Shown here: positions 43,231 through 51,685 of the stretch, one piece after another
Numbering within the stretch: the first letter of the stretch is position 1
Layout: every line of letters starts with the position of its first letter
Position numbers and translations under genes: made by a program
Assembly (NCBI RefSeq): GCF_004364335.1
Contig: NZ_SOCR01000011.1
Location: 124,001-188,000, forward strand
Source of the DNA: Pseudomonas graminis
Lineage (GTDB): Bacteria > Pseudomonadota > Gammaproteobacteria > Pseudomonadales > Pseudomonadaceae
Length of the DNA stretch: 64,000 nucleotides
Reading direction: 5' to 3'
The notes under the pieces: generated by a model
Told to the model about the DNA's origin: nothing
Database searches by the model: none
What the model saw: the letters and a program-made list of their open reading frames with translations, nothing else

Positions 43231-44204
43231 TGAGCGAAATCGTACTGACCGCTCGTGACCTTACTCGTCACTACGATGTGTCCCGTGGGCTGTTCAAGCC
43301 CCATGCAACCGTGCGCGCGCTCAACGGCGTGTCGTTCGAACTCGAAGCCGGCAAGACGCTGGCGGTGGTCGGTGAGTCCGGTTGCGGCAAGTCGACGCTG
43401 GCCCGCGCACTGACGCTGATCGAAGAGCCTTCTTCGGGATCGTTGAAAATCGCCGGCCAGGAAGTCACCGGCGCGACCAAGGCGCAACGCAAACAGCTGC
43501 GCAAAGACGTGCAGATGGTGTTCCAGAGCCCCTACGCGTCGCTCAATCCGCGGCAGAAAGTCGGTGATCAACTGGGCGAGCCGCTGCTGATCAACACTAA
43601 TCTTTCCGCCGCCGAACGCCGCGAGAAGGTGCAGGCGATGATGGCTCAGGTCGGTCTGCGTCCCGAGCACTATCAGCGCTACCCGCATATGTTCTCCGGC
43701 GGTCAGCGTCAACGTATCGCGCTGGCGCGGGCGATGATGCTGCAGCCTAAAGTGCTGGTGGCGGACGAACCGACGTCGGCGCTCGACGTATCGATTCAGG
43801 CGCAGGTGCTGAACCTGTTCATGGATCTGCAGCAAGAGTTCAACACCGGTTACGTGTTCATTTCCCACAACCTGGCGGTGGTGCGTCACGTCGCCGACAC
43901 GGTGTTGGTGATGTACCTCGGTCGCCCGGCCGAGATGGGGCCCAAGGAAGAGATCTACAACCGCCCGCTGCACCCGTACACCCAGGCGCTGCTGTCGGCG
44001 ACCCCGACGATCCACCCGGACCCGTCGAAGCCGAAGATCAAAATCGTCGGCGAGCTGCCCAACCCGCTGAACCCGCCGTCAGGCTGCGCGTTCCACAAGC
44101 GCTGCCCTTACGCGACCGAACGCTGCGCCGTCGAAGTGCCGGAGCTGCGTTGGGTCGACAACCGTCAGGTGGCCTGCCATTACGCGGAACAGTTTGTGGC
44201 GTGA
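43230..44204 (+). CDS. dppF: Dipeptide ABC transporter ATPase DppF
   Basis: A 324-residue ATPase that pairs with DppD: Walker A GESGCGKST (about residues 48-56), MVFQSPYASLNPRQ Q-loop, signature FSGGQRQR, Walker B LVADEPTSALD and the C-terminal SGCAFHKRCPYATERC extension. AGGAGG precedes ATG 43230, which overlaps the dppD stop by one base. It is the last gene of the operon, followed by an intrinsic terminator. Confidence 0.95.
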   Translation: MSEIVLTARDLTRHYDVSRGLFKPHATVRALNGVSFELEAGKTLAVVGESGCGKSTLARALTLIEEPSSGSLKIAGQEVTGATKAQRKQLRKDVQMVFQSPYASLNPRQKVGDQLGEPLLINTNLSAAERREKVQAMMAQVGLRPEHYQRYPHMFSGGQRQRIALARAMMLQPKVLVADEPTSALDVSIQAQVLNLFMDLQQEFNTGYVFISHNLAVVRHVADTVLVMYLGRPAEMGPKEEIYNRPLHPYTQALLSATPTIHPDPSKPKIKIVGELPNPLNPPSGCAFHKRCPYATERCAVEVPELRWVDNRQVACHYAEQFVA

Positions 44205-44216
44205 TGGTTGAGTCAT

Positions 44217-44255
44217 AAAAAAGGCCGTTGCGTGTGAGCGCAACGGCCTTTTTTT
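44217..44255 (+). terminator. Rho-independent terminator after dppF
   Basis: AAGGCCGTTGCG / CGCAACGGCCTT with a 6-base loop followed by seven T, 12 bp past the dppF stop. It is a textbook intrinsic terminator. Confidence 0.95.
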
Positions 44256-44350
44256 GTGGCTTGATTTTGTGGCGCCTGAACCACTGCTTCGCGATAACGG
44301 ATGCCTTGGTCCCGGCTGAAGCCGGTCCTACTGAATGCACGCCACTTCAC

Positions 44351-44436
44351 TGTAGGAGCCGGCTTGCTGGCGAATGCGGTGGGTCAGATATGAAGATATA
44401 GACTGACCCACCGAGTTCGCCAGCAAGCCGGCTCCT
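44351..44436. repeat. REP doublet truncated by an IS110 element
   Basis: Left arm TGTAGGAGCCGGCTTGCTGG and right arm CCAGCAAGCCGGCTCCT flank GGTGGGTCAG ... CTGACCCACC. The right arm should continue ACA but instead turns into TGTATCTCGA, so the repeat is broken at 44436/44437 where the IS110-family element begins. Confidence 0.85.
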
Positions 44437-44464
44437 TGTATCTCGACTTTGTCTTCTCAGAAGG

Positions 44465-44612
44465 TAAAGTTCTCGACTGATCATCGAGGGAAAGGCGTGA
44501 AGACGACCGGCTCCTAGTGGCGTTATAGCCTGCGAAGTAGATCCATTCTCCGCCTTTCCAACCTTACTCATTGAGCTCGTACGATATCTAGAGCCACGTT
44601 GTGAGCTCGCAT
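44465..44612 (+). ncRNA. Candidate IS110 bridge RNA
   Basis: Three successive hairpins can be drawn: CTCGA / TCGAG (44472-44488); a perfect 9-bp stem GGAAAGGCG / CGCCTTTCC (44489-44497 with 44551-44559) closing a 53-nt loop; and GAGCTC / GAGCTC (44573-44578 with 44603-44608). The middle loop contains CCGGCTCCT (44507-44515), identical to the REP sequence abutting the left end (44428-44436), and GTAG (44537-44540), complementary to the CTAC that follows in intact REPs. This order (5' stem-loop, target loop, donor loop) is that of IS110 bridge RNAs. Confidence 0.45.
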
Positions 44613-44670
44613 TTACAAGGTCGAAGCCGAGTGACGCGATGATTGATCTTCAGTTGAAAAGGAGAACAGC

Positions 44671-45642
44671 ATGTCTGCATTCGTTGGCGTTGACATGGCC
44701 AAGAATACTTTTGATGTTGCAACGCCGTTGGACAATGGCAAACACCGCACCAAGGGCAAGTTGAGCAATGATGCCAAGGGATTTGCCGAGTTTGAGTCCT
44801 GGCTCCAGAAGCACGCCACACCGGATGCGCTGATAGTCATTGAGGCCACGGGCAATTACCACGAAGCGTTGGCAGATTTCCTTTTTCAAAAGGGATACCG
44901 GCTTCATATCGCGAACCCTGCCACCACCGCCGCTCATGCCAAGTCGGAGTTGTCACGCAACAAGACTGACAAAACCGATGCCAAACTCATCTCCGATTTC
45001 GCCATGCAGAAGCATCGCAAGCTGCGGCTTTGGGTGCCTGAGCCTCAGTCGCGGCGCCGTCTGAGGGCGTTGGTCCGCCGTCTGGAAGATCTCAACGAGA
45101 TCCGTCAGATGGAGAAAAACCGCCTGGAAGTTGCCAGCCCGAACGTCGTAACGTCCATCGAATCGGTGATTGCTCATGTCTCGGAAGAAATCACCGAAAC
45201 CGAAAAAGCGATCAAGCAGCACATCGACGATGATCCTGACCTGCGCGGCAAGAGCGAGTTGATGACCTCCATTGATGGCATAGGCGAGAAAACTGCCGCG
45301 CTGATCCTCGCGGAACTGGGAGACCCTTTGGATTACGAGGGACCGAAAAAGCTCTCTGCCTTCGCTGGATTATCGCCCAGACAGGACCGCTCTGGAGGTT
45401 ACGTCGGTGCAACCCGCATTAGCCGAACCGGCTCGTCGCGGCTCAGGGGCGGCCTTTACATGCCCGCGATCGTAGGAATTCAACACAATGAGGTGCTGAG
45501 CGAGTTCGCCAAGAGATTGAAAGCGAACGGAAAGGCTCCCAAGCAAGTTATCTGTGCAGTGATGCGCAAGATGTTGCACCTGATCTATGGCGTGCTTAAG
45601 AGCAACAAGCCATTCGACCCTGGAATTGCTTTGGCCGCTTGA
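44671..45642 (+). CDS. IS110-family transposase (DEDD)
   Basis: A 323-residue recombinase. The N-terminal RuvC-like DEDD domain has FVGVDMAK (Asp8), IVIEATGNYHE (Glu58) and NKTDKTDAKLISD (Asp100, Asp103). The C-terminal Tnp_20 domain (about residues 190-310) has SIDGIGEKTAALILAELGD and LSAFAGLSPRQ... followed by RTGSSRLRGGLY, which contains the conserved catalytic serine region. It appears complete and intact. GGAGAA precedes ATG 44671. Confidence 0.95.
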   Translation: MSAFVGVDMAKNTFDVATPLDNGKHRTKGKLSNDAKGFAEFESWLQKHATPDALIVIEATGNYHEALADFLFQKGYRLHIANPATTAAHAKSELSRNKTDKTDAKLISDFAMQKHRKLRLWVPEPQSRRRLRALVRRLEDLNEIRQMEKNRLEVASPNVVTSIESVIAHVSEEITETEKAIKQHIDDDPDLRGKSELMTSIDGIGEKTAALILAELGDPLDYEGPKKLSAFAGLSPRQDRSGGYVGATRISRTGSSRLRGGLYMPAIVGIQHNEVLSEFAKRLKANGKAPKQVICAVMRKMLHLIYGVLKSNKPFDPGIALAA

Positions 45643-45849
45643 AGGCTGATCGACAAAGACTTGGATGGCCAGGTTGGCGCTGCCGTGTGAGCTGCGGAGG
45701 TACCGTTGTGCCTGCCTGAAAGCAGCAGCGCTAACGCGCTGCTGGGGTTGCAGTCGGGACATCAAGACGATATCAACAGCGGATCGCGTGCATTCAGCGG
45801 AACCGCCTTTAGCCGGGAATGAAAGGGTTCCATCGTAGAACGAACCACC

Positions 45850-48435
45850 TCAATACACATCCCGCCGATACCGACCCTGCTCGATCAACTCCCGCACCGC
45901 GTCCTCACCCAGCAGCGCGTTCAACGTCGCATCCACCCCGCCTGCCATGCCTTCCAGACTCCCGCAGATGTAAATCACAGCGCCCTCGGCCAGCCAGCGA
46001 CGCAGTTCATCATCTGCCTCACGCAAGCGGTCCTGCACATAGATTTTTTCAGCCTGATCCCGGGAAAATGCCAGGTCCAGACGCGCCAGATCTCCATTCG
46101 CCAGCCAGCCGTTGAGCTCATCCGCGCAGTGGAAATCGTGTGCACTGTTTCGCTCGCCGAACAGCAACCAGTTGCGCTGCTCACCGGACGCGACGCGCGC
46201 CTTGAGCAAGCTGCGCAGGCCCGCCAGGCCAGTGCCGTTGCCGATCAAAATCATCGGCGCCGACTCGGCCGGCAGATGGAAACCACTGTTGCGACGCACC
46301 CGCACACTGACAGCGCCGCCTACCGCAACATGCTCGGTCAACCAGCCCGAACACAGCCCAAGGCTGCCATCGGGGTGCAGCTCCTGACGCACGATCATCT
46401 GCAACACACCGTCCTCAGGAATCGACGCAATCGAATACTCGCGCATCGCCAGCGGCACCAGTGCATCGACCAACGCCTGCGCGTGCAAGCCCACCAGATG
46501 ACTCCGATTCACCGGCAACTGACGCGTGGACAAGGCTTGGCCGAGGGTCTCGCTCAAGCCATCGACGGTGACCTGGGTGTCTGCAGGAATGCCCAGTCCG
46601 GACAGTAACTGCTCGACCGCAGAGGCCGGGTTGCGCGGCAACACCTCCACCAGATCGCCGGCCTCCCAACGAGCCGCTGAATCCCACGTCAGGCCGAGTA
46701 AAAACACCTTCGAGCCCACGCTGCCGGGGTTCAGCCATTCCCGGGCCACCAGCGTCCAGTTTTGATACTCCGGTGCTTGCCAGACGGTCGTCGGCGTCGA
46801 GCCCGTCAGCTGGCCCAGTTGCTGTTGCCAGTGTTGCAGCGCCGCGCCGTCGCCACTGTCCACTTCCACCGGTGCGAACAGCGTGCGCCCACCGCGCTCG
46901 GACAACCAGCCGTGCAGGCGCTGAGCGAAACCGCAGAACTGTTGATACTGGCGATCGCCCAGCCCCAGCACCGCGTAGTTGAGATTATCCAGTGCCAGCG
47001 GCCGGCCCAACACCTTGCGCTCGAAGGCTCGGGCACTGTCCGGTGCTTCGCCATCGCCAAAGGTGCTGACGACGAACAGCGCGTTGCGGCTCTGATGCAA
47101 GTCCTGCTCGGTGATGTCGCCCAGACGCTGCACCTTGACCGCCACACCGGCCGTTTGCAGCTGGCCGGCGGTTTGCCAGGCCAGTTGCTCGGCGAACCCG
47201 CTCTGGCTGGCAAAGCCGATCAACCAGGCCGCGCCCTGCTCGCCCGTCGTTGCCGACACTTCACCGCGCGCGTTGCGGATCTCGCGCTTCTTGCGTCGAC
47301 GGTCCAGGTACAGCAGCCAGCCGGTGATGAAAAACAAGGGCATCAACAGCGCGGCCACGGTCACGACGATACGCCCGATCAGACCAAAATAGCTCCCGGT
47401 GTGCAGCGCGTAGTTGCTGACCAACAACTGCGCGCCGAGGCTTTTCTCGGAATAGCGCGACACTGCCTTGAGCGAGCCGTCGGCCGGATCGAGAGTCATC
47501 TGGTTCAACGCGCGGGGGTGCGGGCCCGTTTTAAGCAGGTAGAACACCGTCGCCATCTGGCCCGGTGCCTGGGGCATGCGCAGGTTGTACGTCTTGAGGT
47601 CCGGTCCGGCGGTGCTCTGGATGGTCTGCCAGATGGCGTCGTAATCCGGGGTCGAAGCCGTTACGACTTTAGGCGCCTCCTTCACAGCAGGGCCCGGACG
47701 CGGCCCTCCACTACGGCGCTGTTCGCCCGCCACCGGAGGATCGCCAATCAGCTTGGTCATGCCGTTGCTGAACCACTCGTAGGACCACATCAACCCGGTG
47801 ATCGCCAGCAGCAGATAGATGATCAGGCACCAGGTGCCAAACACCGAATGCAGGTCCCAATTGAAACTGCGTCCCTTCTTCGCCCAGTCCATGGTCAGCC
47901 AGACGCGCCAGTTCAGCGGCTTGCGCGGCCAGCGCAGATACAGCCCGGACAGGCAAAAGAAAATGAGGATTAGGGTGCAGGCTGCGGTGACTTGCTTGCC
48001 GTACTCCCCTGCGGCAAGGAATCGGTGCAGGTTGAGGATGAAGCCGAAGAAGTCCTGACCTACGGCGTCCTCGGTAAAGTCTCCGGTGTAGGGGTTGAAG
48101 TTGTGCATTTCGCCGCGACGCTGGCCCGGCGGCGGTGTGAACCAGACCTGGGCGATCCGGTCGCCGTCGACATCGATGCGGAACATCGCTACCTTGTCTT
48201 TGCCCTGGGCTTCAACCTTGCTGACCATTTCCGCCAGTGACAGTTGACGAGGCTGAAGATGGGGCTGGGGCTGCACGAACAATACGTCGGGGTTGAGCGC
48301 GTCGAGTATTTCGTCCTCGAAGGAATACAGCGCGCCAGTGATCCCCATCAGGGCAAGCACCAGACCCGCCGTGATTCCGAAGAACCAGTGCACTTGAAAC
48401 AGGACTTTCTTCAACACCCTCGACACCTCACTCAC
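45850..48435 (-). CDS. piuB: PiuB-like PepSY / flavodoxin / NADPH reductase fusion
   Basis: An 861-residue inner-membrane protein. The N-terminal PepSY-associated membrane region (about residues 1-385) begins VLFQVHWFFGITAGLVLALM and has several helices and histidines suited to haem. After a basic linker (RRRKKREIR) comes a flavodoxin-like domain (about 410-550, with GFASQSGFAEQLAW and STFGDGEAPDSA). A ferredoxin/sulfite-reductase-type FAD-NAD(P)H domain follows (about 570-861, with MREYSIAS and ILIGNGTGLAGLRSLL). It probably moves electrons from NADPH to periplasmic ferric siderophore. GTG 48435 is the outermost start; nearby GTG/TTG alternatives exist. It lies 121 bp downstream of piuA on the same strand. 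Confidence 0.88.
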   Translation of the reverse strand: MSEVSRVLKKVLFQVHWFFGITAGLVLALMGITGALYSFEDEILDALNPDVLFVQPQPHLQPRQLSLAEMVSKVEAQGKDKVAMFRIDVDGDRIAQVWFTPPPGQRRGEMHNFNPYTGDFTEDAVGQDFFGFILNLHRFLAAGEYGKQVTAACTLILIFFCLSGLYLRWPRKPLNWRVWLTMDWAKKGRSFNWDLHSVFGTWCLIIYLLLAITGLMWSYEWFSNGMTKLIGDPPVAGEQRRSGGPRPGPAVKEAPKVVTASTPDYDAIWQTIQSTAGPDLKTYNLRMPQAPGQMATVFYLLKTGPHPRALNQMTLDPADGSLKAVSRYSEKSLGAQLLVSNYALHTGSYFGLIGRIVVTVAALLMPLFFITGWLLYLDRRRKKREIRNARGEVSATTGEQGAAWLIGFASQSGFAEQLAWQTAGQLQTAGVAVKVQRLGDITEQDLHQSRNALFVVSTFGDGEAPDSARAFERKVLGRPLALDNLNYAVLGLGDRQYQQFCGFAQRLHGWLSERGGRTLFAPVEVDSGDGAALQHWQQQLGQLTGSTPTTVWQAPEYQNWTLVAREWLNPGSVGSKVFLLGLTWDSAARWEAGDLVEVLPRNPASAVEQLLSGLGIPADTQVTVDGLSETLGQALSTRQLPVNRSHLVGLHAQALVDALVPLAMREYSIASIPEDGVLQMIVRQELHPDGSLGLCSGWLTEHVAVGGAVSVRVRRNSGFHLPAESAPMILIGNGTGLAGLRSLLKARVASGEQRNWLLFGERNSAHDFHCADELNGWLANGDLARLDLAFSRDQAEKIYVQDRLREADDELRRWLAEGAVIYICGSLEGMAGGVDATLNALLGEDAVRELIEQGRYRRDVY

Positions 48436-48556
48436 CCGCTACGGCGCGCATTATGCGCACAAACGGCATGTATTCTCATCTGTGTCTGATTCTTGATGCA
48501 AAAGCTGCGGTAGCGACCGTGATACCGCTACCACAGGTGATGCGTCCGCTTGCAGA

Positions 48557-50806
48557 TCAGAAGTGGAAGCTGGCACTCATCAGCGCAGTACGCCCGGCGG
48601 CCATGTGCGCGTAGTGGGTGCTGAAGACCTGGTCGTAATAACGCTTGTCGGTCAGGTTCTGCACGTTCAGCTGCAGGTCGACGTTCTTGGTCAGCGCGTA
48701 CGTGGCCATGGCGTCGTAGCGCCAGTAGGACGGCACTTCCACCGAGTTGGCTTCGTTGCCGAAACGCGAATCGACGAAGGTCGCGCCGCCGCCCACGGTC
48801 AACTTCGGCATCAGTTCGTAGGTCGACCAGAAATTGAAGCTGTTGCGCGGCGTGCTCGGCATGTGGTTGCCCTCGTCCGCCTTGCTGGTCGCGCTGACGA
48901 TCTCGCTCTCCATGTAGGTGTAGCCGCCGTAGACTTTCCATTTGCCGGTGATGTTGCCGCTGTAGGTCAGCTCCAGGCCATCGACACGCTGCTCGCCGTC
49001 CAGCACCTGAAACGTCGCGTTATCAGGGTCGGTCACCCGCGCGTTGGTCTTCTCGGTGCGGAACAGCGCAGCGGTCAGCGACAGGTTGTCGTCGAAGAAG
49101 TCCCACTTGGTGCCCAGCTCATAGTTGCGGTTCTTTTCCGGATCAAGGTTGGCGTTGTTCGCCGCGATTTCCAGACCGCCATTGCCGCTGGTTTCACCCG
49201 AGGGGTTGCTGGACGTCGACCATGCCGCGTAGATGCTGCCGTTCGGCAGTGGCTTATAGGTCACCCCGACCTGGTAATTCCACAGCTGGCTGGTGTTCTC
49301 GCGCTTGAAGCTGCCCGCCACCGAACCACGGCCGCCGGTGCTGTAACCACTGGAGCGCACGTCGTAATCGTCATAACGCAGGCCGAGATTCAACGACCAC
49401 TGCTCGTTGAATTTCAGCGTGTCGAAAACGTAGGCGGCACTGGTTTTGGTGTCGGTATCGGTGTACGCCTGGCTGTCGGTGATGGTGCCGTTCCAGTCGT
49501 CTTTCGGCGACGGGTTGGACAGGCTGGTGCAATCGCCTGACGCCAGTAGCGCTGCATTACACGTCGAGCCAATGGTCCCGCCGCTGGCGCTAAGTACGTT
49601 GTAGCCGCGGTTGTGGGTGTCCTGGTAAGAAAACTCGAGCCCCGTCACCAGGCTGTGCTGAATGAAACCGGTGTCGAATTTCGCTTGCAGGTCGGTCTGG
49701 TTGACGAAGCCGCTGGAGGTGGAATTGCGGCTTTTTGCCGAGCGCGAGACCAGGCCTCTGGCGACGTTACCGCGGCTGTCGTCCGGGTTGGTGACGATGT
49801 AGTCCAGCGTCGAGCGCGACATGCGGAAGCTGTTGGAAATCGTCAGGTTGTCGTTGAGGTCGTGTTCGAGGCGGATCGTGCCGCTGTCGTTGACGCTCTT
49901 GCGGTAGTCGCGGTCGGTCAGGCCGTAAAAGTTGTTTTCGTTGACGTGGGCCGGCTTGTCAACCACGTACTTGCTGCGGCCGGTGGTGTTGGTCAACGGA
50001 ATGCCGTAGTCGGGCATGTCGTCCGTGGACAGGTGGTAGTAATCGACCTTGACCCGCGTGTCGGTGCCCAGACCGAACGCGAACGAAGGCGCGACGCCCC
50101 AGCGGCTGTTGTCGACATCGTTGCGGCCAGCGACGTTGGAATCATGCTTCATCAGGTTCAGGCGGAAGGCCGAGGTGTCGGTCATCTGCTTGTTGACGTC
50201 GAGGGTGTAACGCTGGGTCTGGTCCGAACCGAAGGTGTAGCCGCCGTTGAAGTCATCGCCCAGATGAGCGCCTTTGGTGACGAGGTTCAGGCTGCCACCC
50301 GTTGAGCCTGCGCCGGTGAATGCCGAGCCAGGGCCTTTGCTGACCTCGACCGATTCGACGTTGAAAATCTCCCGGCTCTGCGCTGCTACGTCGCGCATGC
50401 CGTCGATGAACACGTCGCTCTCTGCGTTGAAGCCGCGAATGATCGGGCGATCCGCATTCGGGTTACCGCCCTCGCCCGCGCCAAACGTAATGCCGGGGGT
50501 GGTGCGCAAAGCGTCGGCCAGGCTCGTGGCGGCGGTGTCGCGGATGACTTGCTGCGGGATCACCGTGACGCTTTTCGGCGTCTCGCGCAGAGGCGCAGTG
50601 TACTTTTTCGAGGCCGATTCTTCGGTCTTGTAAGCCGTGTCGGCCCGCTCGCCGTCAATGTTGGTGGCCCCGAGATTCAGAGCATCCGAGGCAGGTTCCG
50701 CAGCCTGCGCCACATGGGCGGCTGACATCGCGGCAAGGGCGACGCTGACTGCGCCGACGATGGAACGCTGCGGATGTGCGGTAACGGGTTGTGGCTGGCG
50801 CGGCAT
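48557..50806 (-). CDS. piuA: TonB-dependent siderophore receptor PiuA
   Basis: A 749-residue outer-membrane receptor. Start ATG 50806 follows GGGGAAGG and gives a signal peptide ending near AQA-A (about residue 36). The plug domain (about 60-210) has ETPKSVTVIPQQVI and RPIIRGFN...DVFIDGMRD. The 22-strand barrel ends in LMSASFHF with a C-terminal aromatic residue. PiuA-type receptors (FiuA/Fiu family) take up catecholate and related iron complexes and are a route for siderophore-cephalosporins. It is divergent from piuC, with a Fur-type site between them. Confidence 0.92.
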   Translation of the reverse strand: MPRQPQPVTAHPQRSIVGAVSVALAAMSAAHVAQAAEPASDALNLGATNIDGERADTAYKTEESASKKYTAPLRETPKSVTVIPQQVIRDTAATSLADALRTTPGITFGAGEGGNPNADRPIIRGFNAESDVFIDGMRDVAAQSREIFNVESVEVSKGPGSAFTGAGSTGGSLNLVTKGAHLGDDFNGGYTFGSDQTQRYTLDVNKQMTDTSAFRLNLMKHDSNVAGRNDVDNSRWGVAPSFAFGLGTDTRVKVDYYHLSTDDMPDYGIPLTNTTGRSKYVVDKPAHVNENNFYGLTDRDYRKSVNDSGTIRLEHDLNDNLTISNSFRMSRSTLDYIVTNPDDSRGNVARGLVSRSAKSRNSTSSGFVNQTDLQAKFDTGFIQHSLVTGLEFSYQDTHNRGYNVLSASGGTIGSTCNAALLASGDCTSLSNPSPKDDWNGTITDSQAYTDTDTKTSAAYVFDTLKFNEQWSLNLGLRYDDYDVRSSGYSTGGRGSVAGSFKRENTSQLWNYQVGVTYKPLPNGSIYAAWSTSSNPSGETSGNGGLEIAANNANLDPEKNRNYELGTKWDFFDDNLSLTAALFRTEKTNARVTDPDNATFQVLDGEQRVDGLELTYSGNITGKWKVYGGYTYMESEIVSATSKADEGNHMPSTPRNSFNFWSTYELMPKLTVGGGATFVDSRFGNEANSVEVPSYWRYDAMATYALTKNVDLQLNVQNLTDKRYYDQVFSTHYAHMAAGRTALMSASFHF

Positions 50807-50946
50807 TTTCCTTCCCCAAGGAAACAATAAGGCGGCGGAATATAGTTGAGACTGCTTCGCATTCGCAGAAAACTTACATTCTTTACACTTTACCATTACT
50901 CAATTTTCACATCCGCCCATTCACGCGCGCGGGTGACGTTTTACAC

Positions 50947-50966
50947 GATCAATAAGAATCACTATC
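50947..50966. promoter_or_regulatory. Putative Fur box between piuA and piuC
   Basis: GATCAATAAGAATCACTATC; its 15-base right part matches the Fur consensus ATGATAATCATTATC at 12 positions. It lies 36 bp before the piuC start, on the piuC side of the divergent gap, and 141 bp from the piuA start. Confidence 0.65.
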
Positions 50967-51001
50967 ATCCGCCGCCTCATTCTTCTCGCAGGTCGCGATT
51001 C

Positions 51002-51682
51002 ATGCTCCTACATATCCCCGGTCTGTTTTCACCCGAGGAGGTACGTCGCATTCGACAGGCGCTGGAAGAAACCGAATGGGCCGACGGCAAGATCACCGCC
51101 GGGCACCAGTCGGCGAAAGCCAAGCACAACCTGCAGTTGTCGGAAGGCCATCCACTGGCATTGGAGATCGGCGCGGCGATGCTCGAACGCCTCTGGCAGA
51201 ACCCGCTGTTCATGTCCGCCGCCCTGCCCCACAAGGTCTTCCCGCCGTTGGTGAATTGCTACACCGGCGGCGGCAGTTTCGATTTCCACATCGACAACGC
51301 CGTGCGTCAGGCCAAGGGCAGCGCCGAGCGCGTGCGCACGGATCTGTCATCGACGCTGTTCTTCAGCGATCCCGATGACTACGACGGCGGCGAGCTGGTG
51401 ATTCAGGACACCTTCGGCACCCGTCAGGTCAAGCTGCCGGCGGGTGACCTGCTGCTTTATCCGGCCAGCAGTCTGCACAAGGTCAACGCCGTGACACGGG
51501 GTGCGCGGTACGCCTCGTTCTTCTGGACCCAGAGCCTGGTGCGCGATGATGGCCACCGCACGCTACTGTTCGAAATGGACGCCGCCATCCAGCAACTCAG
51601 CCGCGATGTGCCCGACCACCCCTCGCTGCTGCAACTCACCGGCACTTATCACAATCTGCTGCGGCAATGGGTCGAGGTCTGA
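51002..51682 (+). CDS. piuC: Fe(II)/2-oxoglutarate-dependent dioxygenase PiuC
   Basis: A 226-residue PKHD-type hydroxylase. The start MLLHIPGLFSPEEVRRIRQA and the motifs FDFHIDNAVR (His-x-Asp iron ligands) and SSLHKVNAVTRGARYASFFW (distal His and Arg for 2-oxoglutarate) define the family. In Pseudomonas it is iron-repressed and influences uptake through PiuA, but its substrate is unknown. The open frame extends upstream to 50846, but ATG 51002 gives the family N-terminus. The SEL1 gene follows after 3 bp. Confidence 0.92.
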   Translation: MLLHIPGLFSPEEVRRIRQALEETEWADGKITAGHQSAKAKHNLQLSEGHPLALEIGAAMLERLWQNPLFMSAALPHKVFPPLVNCYTGGGSFDFHIDNAVRQAKGSAERVRTDLSSTLFFSDPDDYDGGELVIQDTFGTRQVKLPAGDLLLYPASSLHKVNAVTRGARYASFFWTQSLVRDDGHRTLLFEMDAAIQQLSRDVPDHPSLLQLTGTYHNLLRQWVEV

Positions 51683-51685
51683 GTC

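Larger units (their letters stand above)
44437..45840 (+). mobile_element. IS110-family insertion sequence inserted in a REP
   Basis: Contains one DEDD transposase gene (44671-45642), about 234 bp of non-coding sequence on the left and about 200 bp on the right. The left boundary is set by the interruption of the REP right arm after GGCTCCT. The right boundary is uncertain because the remaining REP bases (ACAG) are not seen before the piuB end at 45850; an imperfect hairpin CAGCAGCG / CGCTGCTG (45723-45744) lies in the right end. No terminal inverted repeats or target duplications are seen, as usual for IS110. Confidence 0.75.

Noticed and set aside
45643..45849. Exact right end of the IS110 element
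   Set aside because: The missing REP bases (ACAG) could not be found before the piuB end, so only an approximate end is given.
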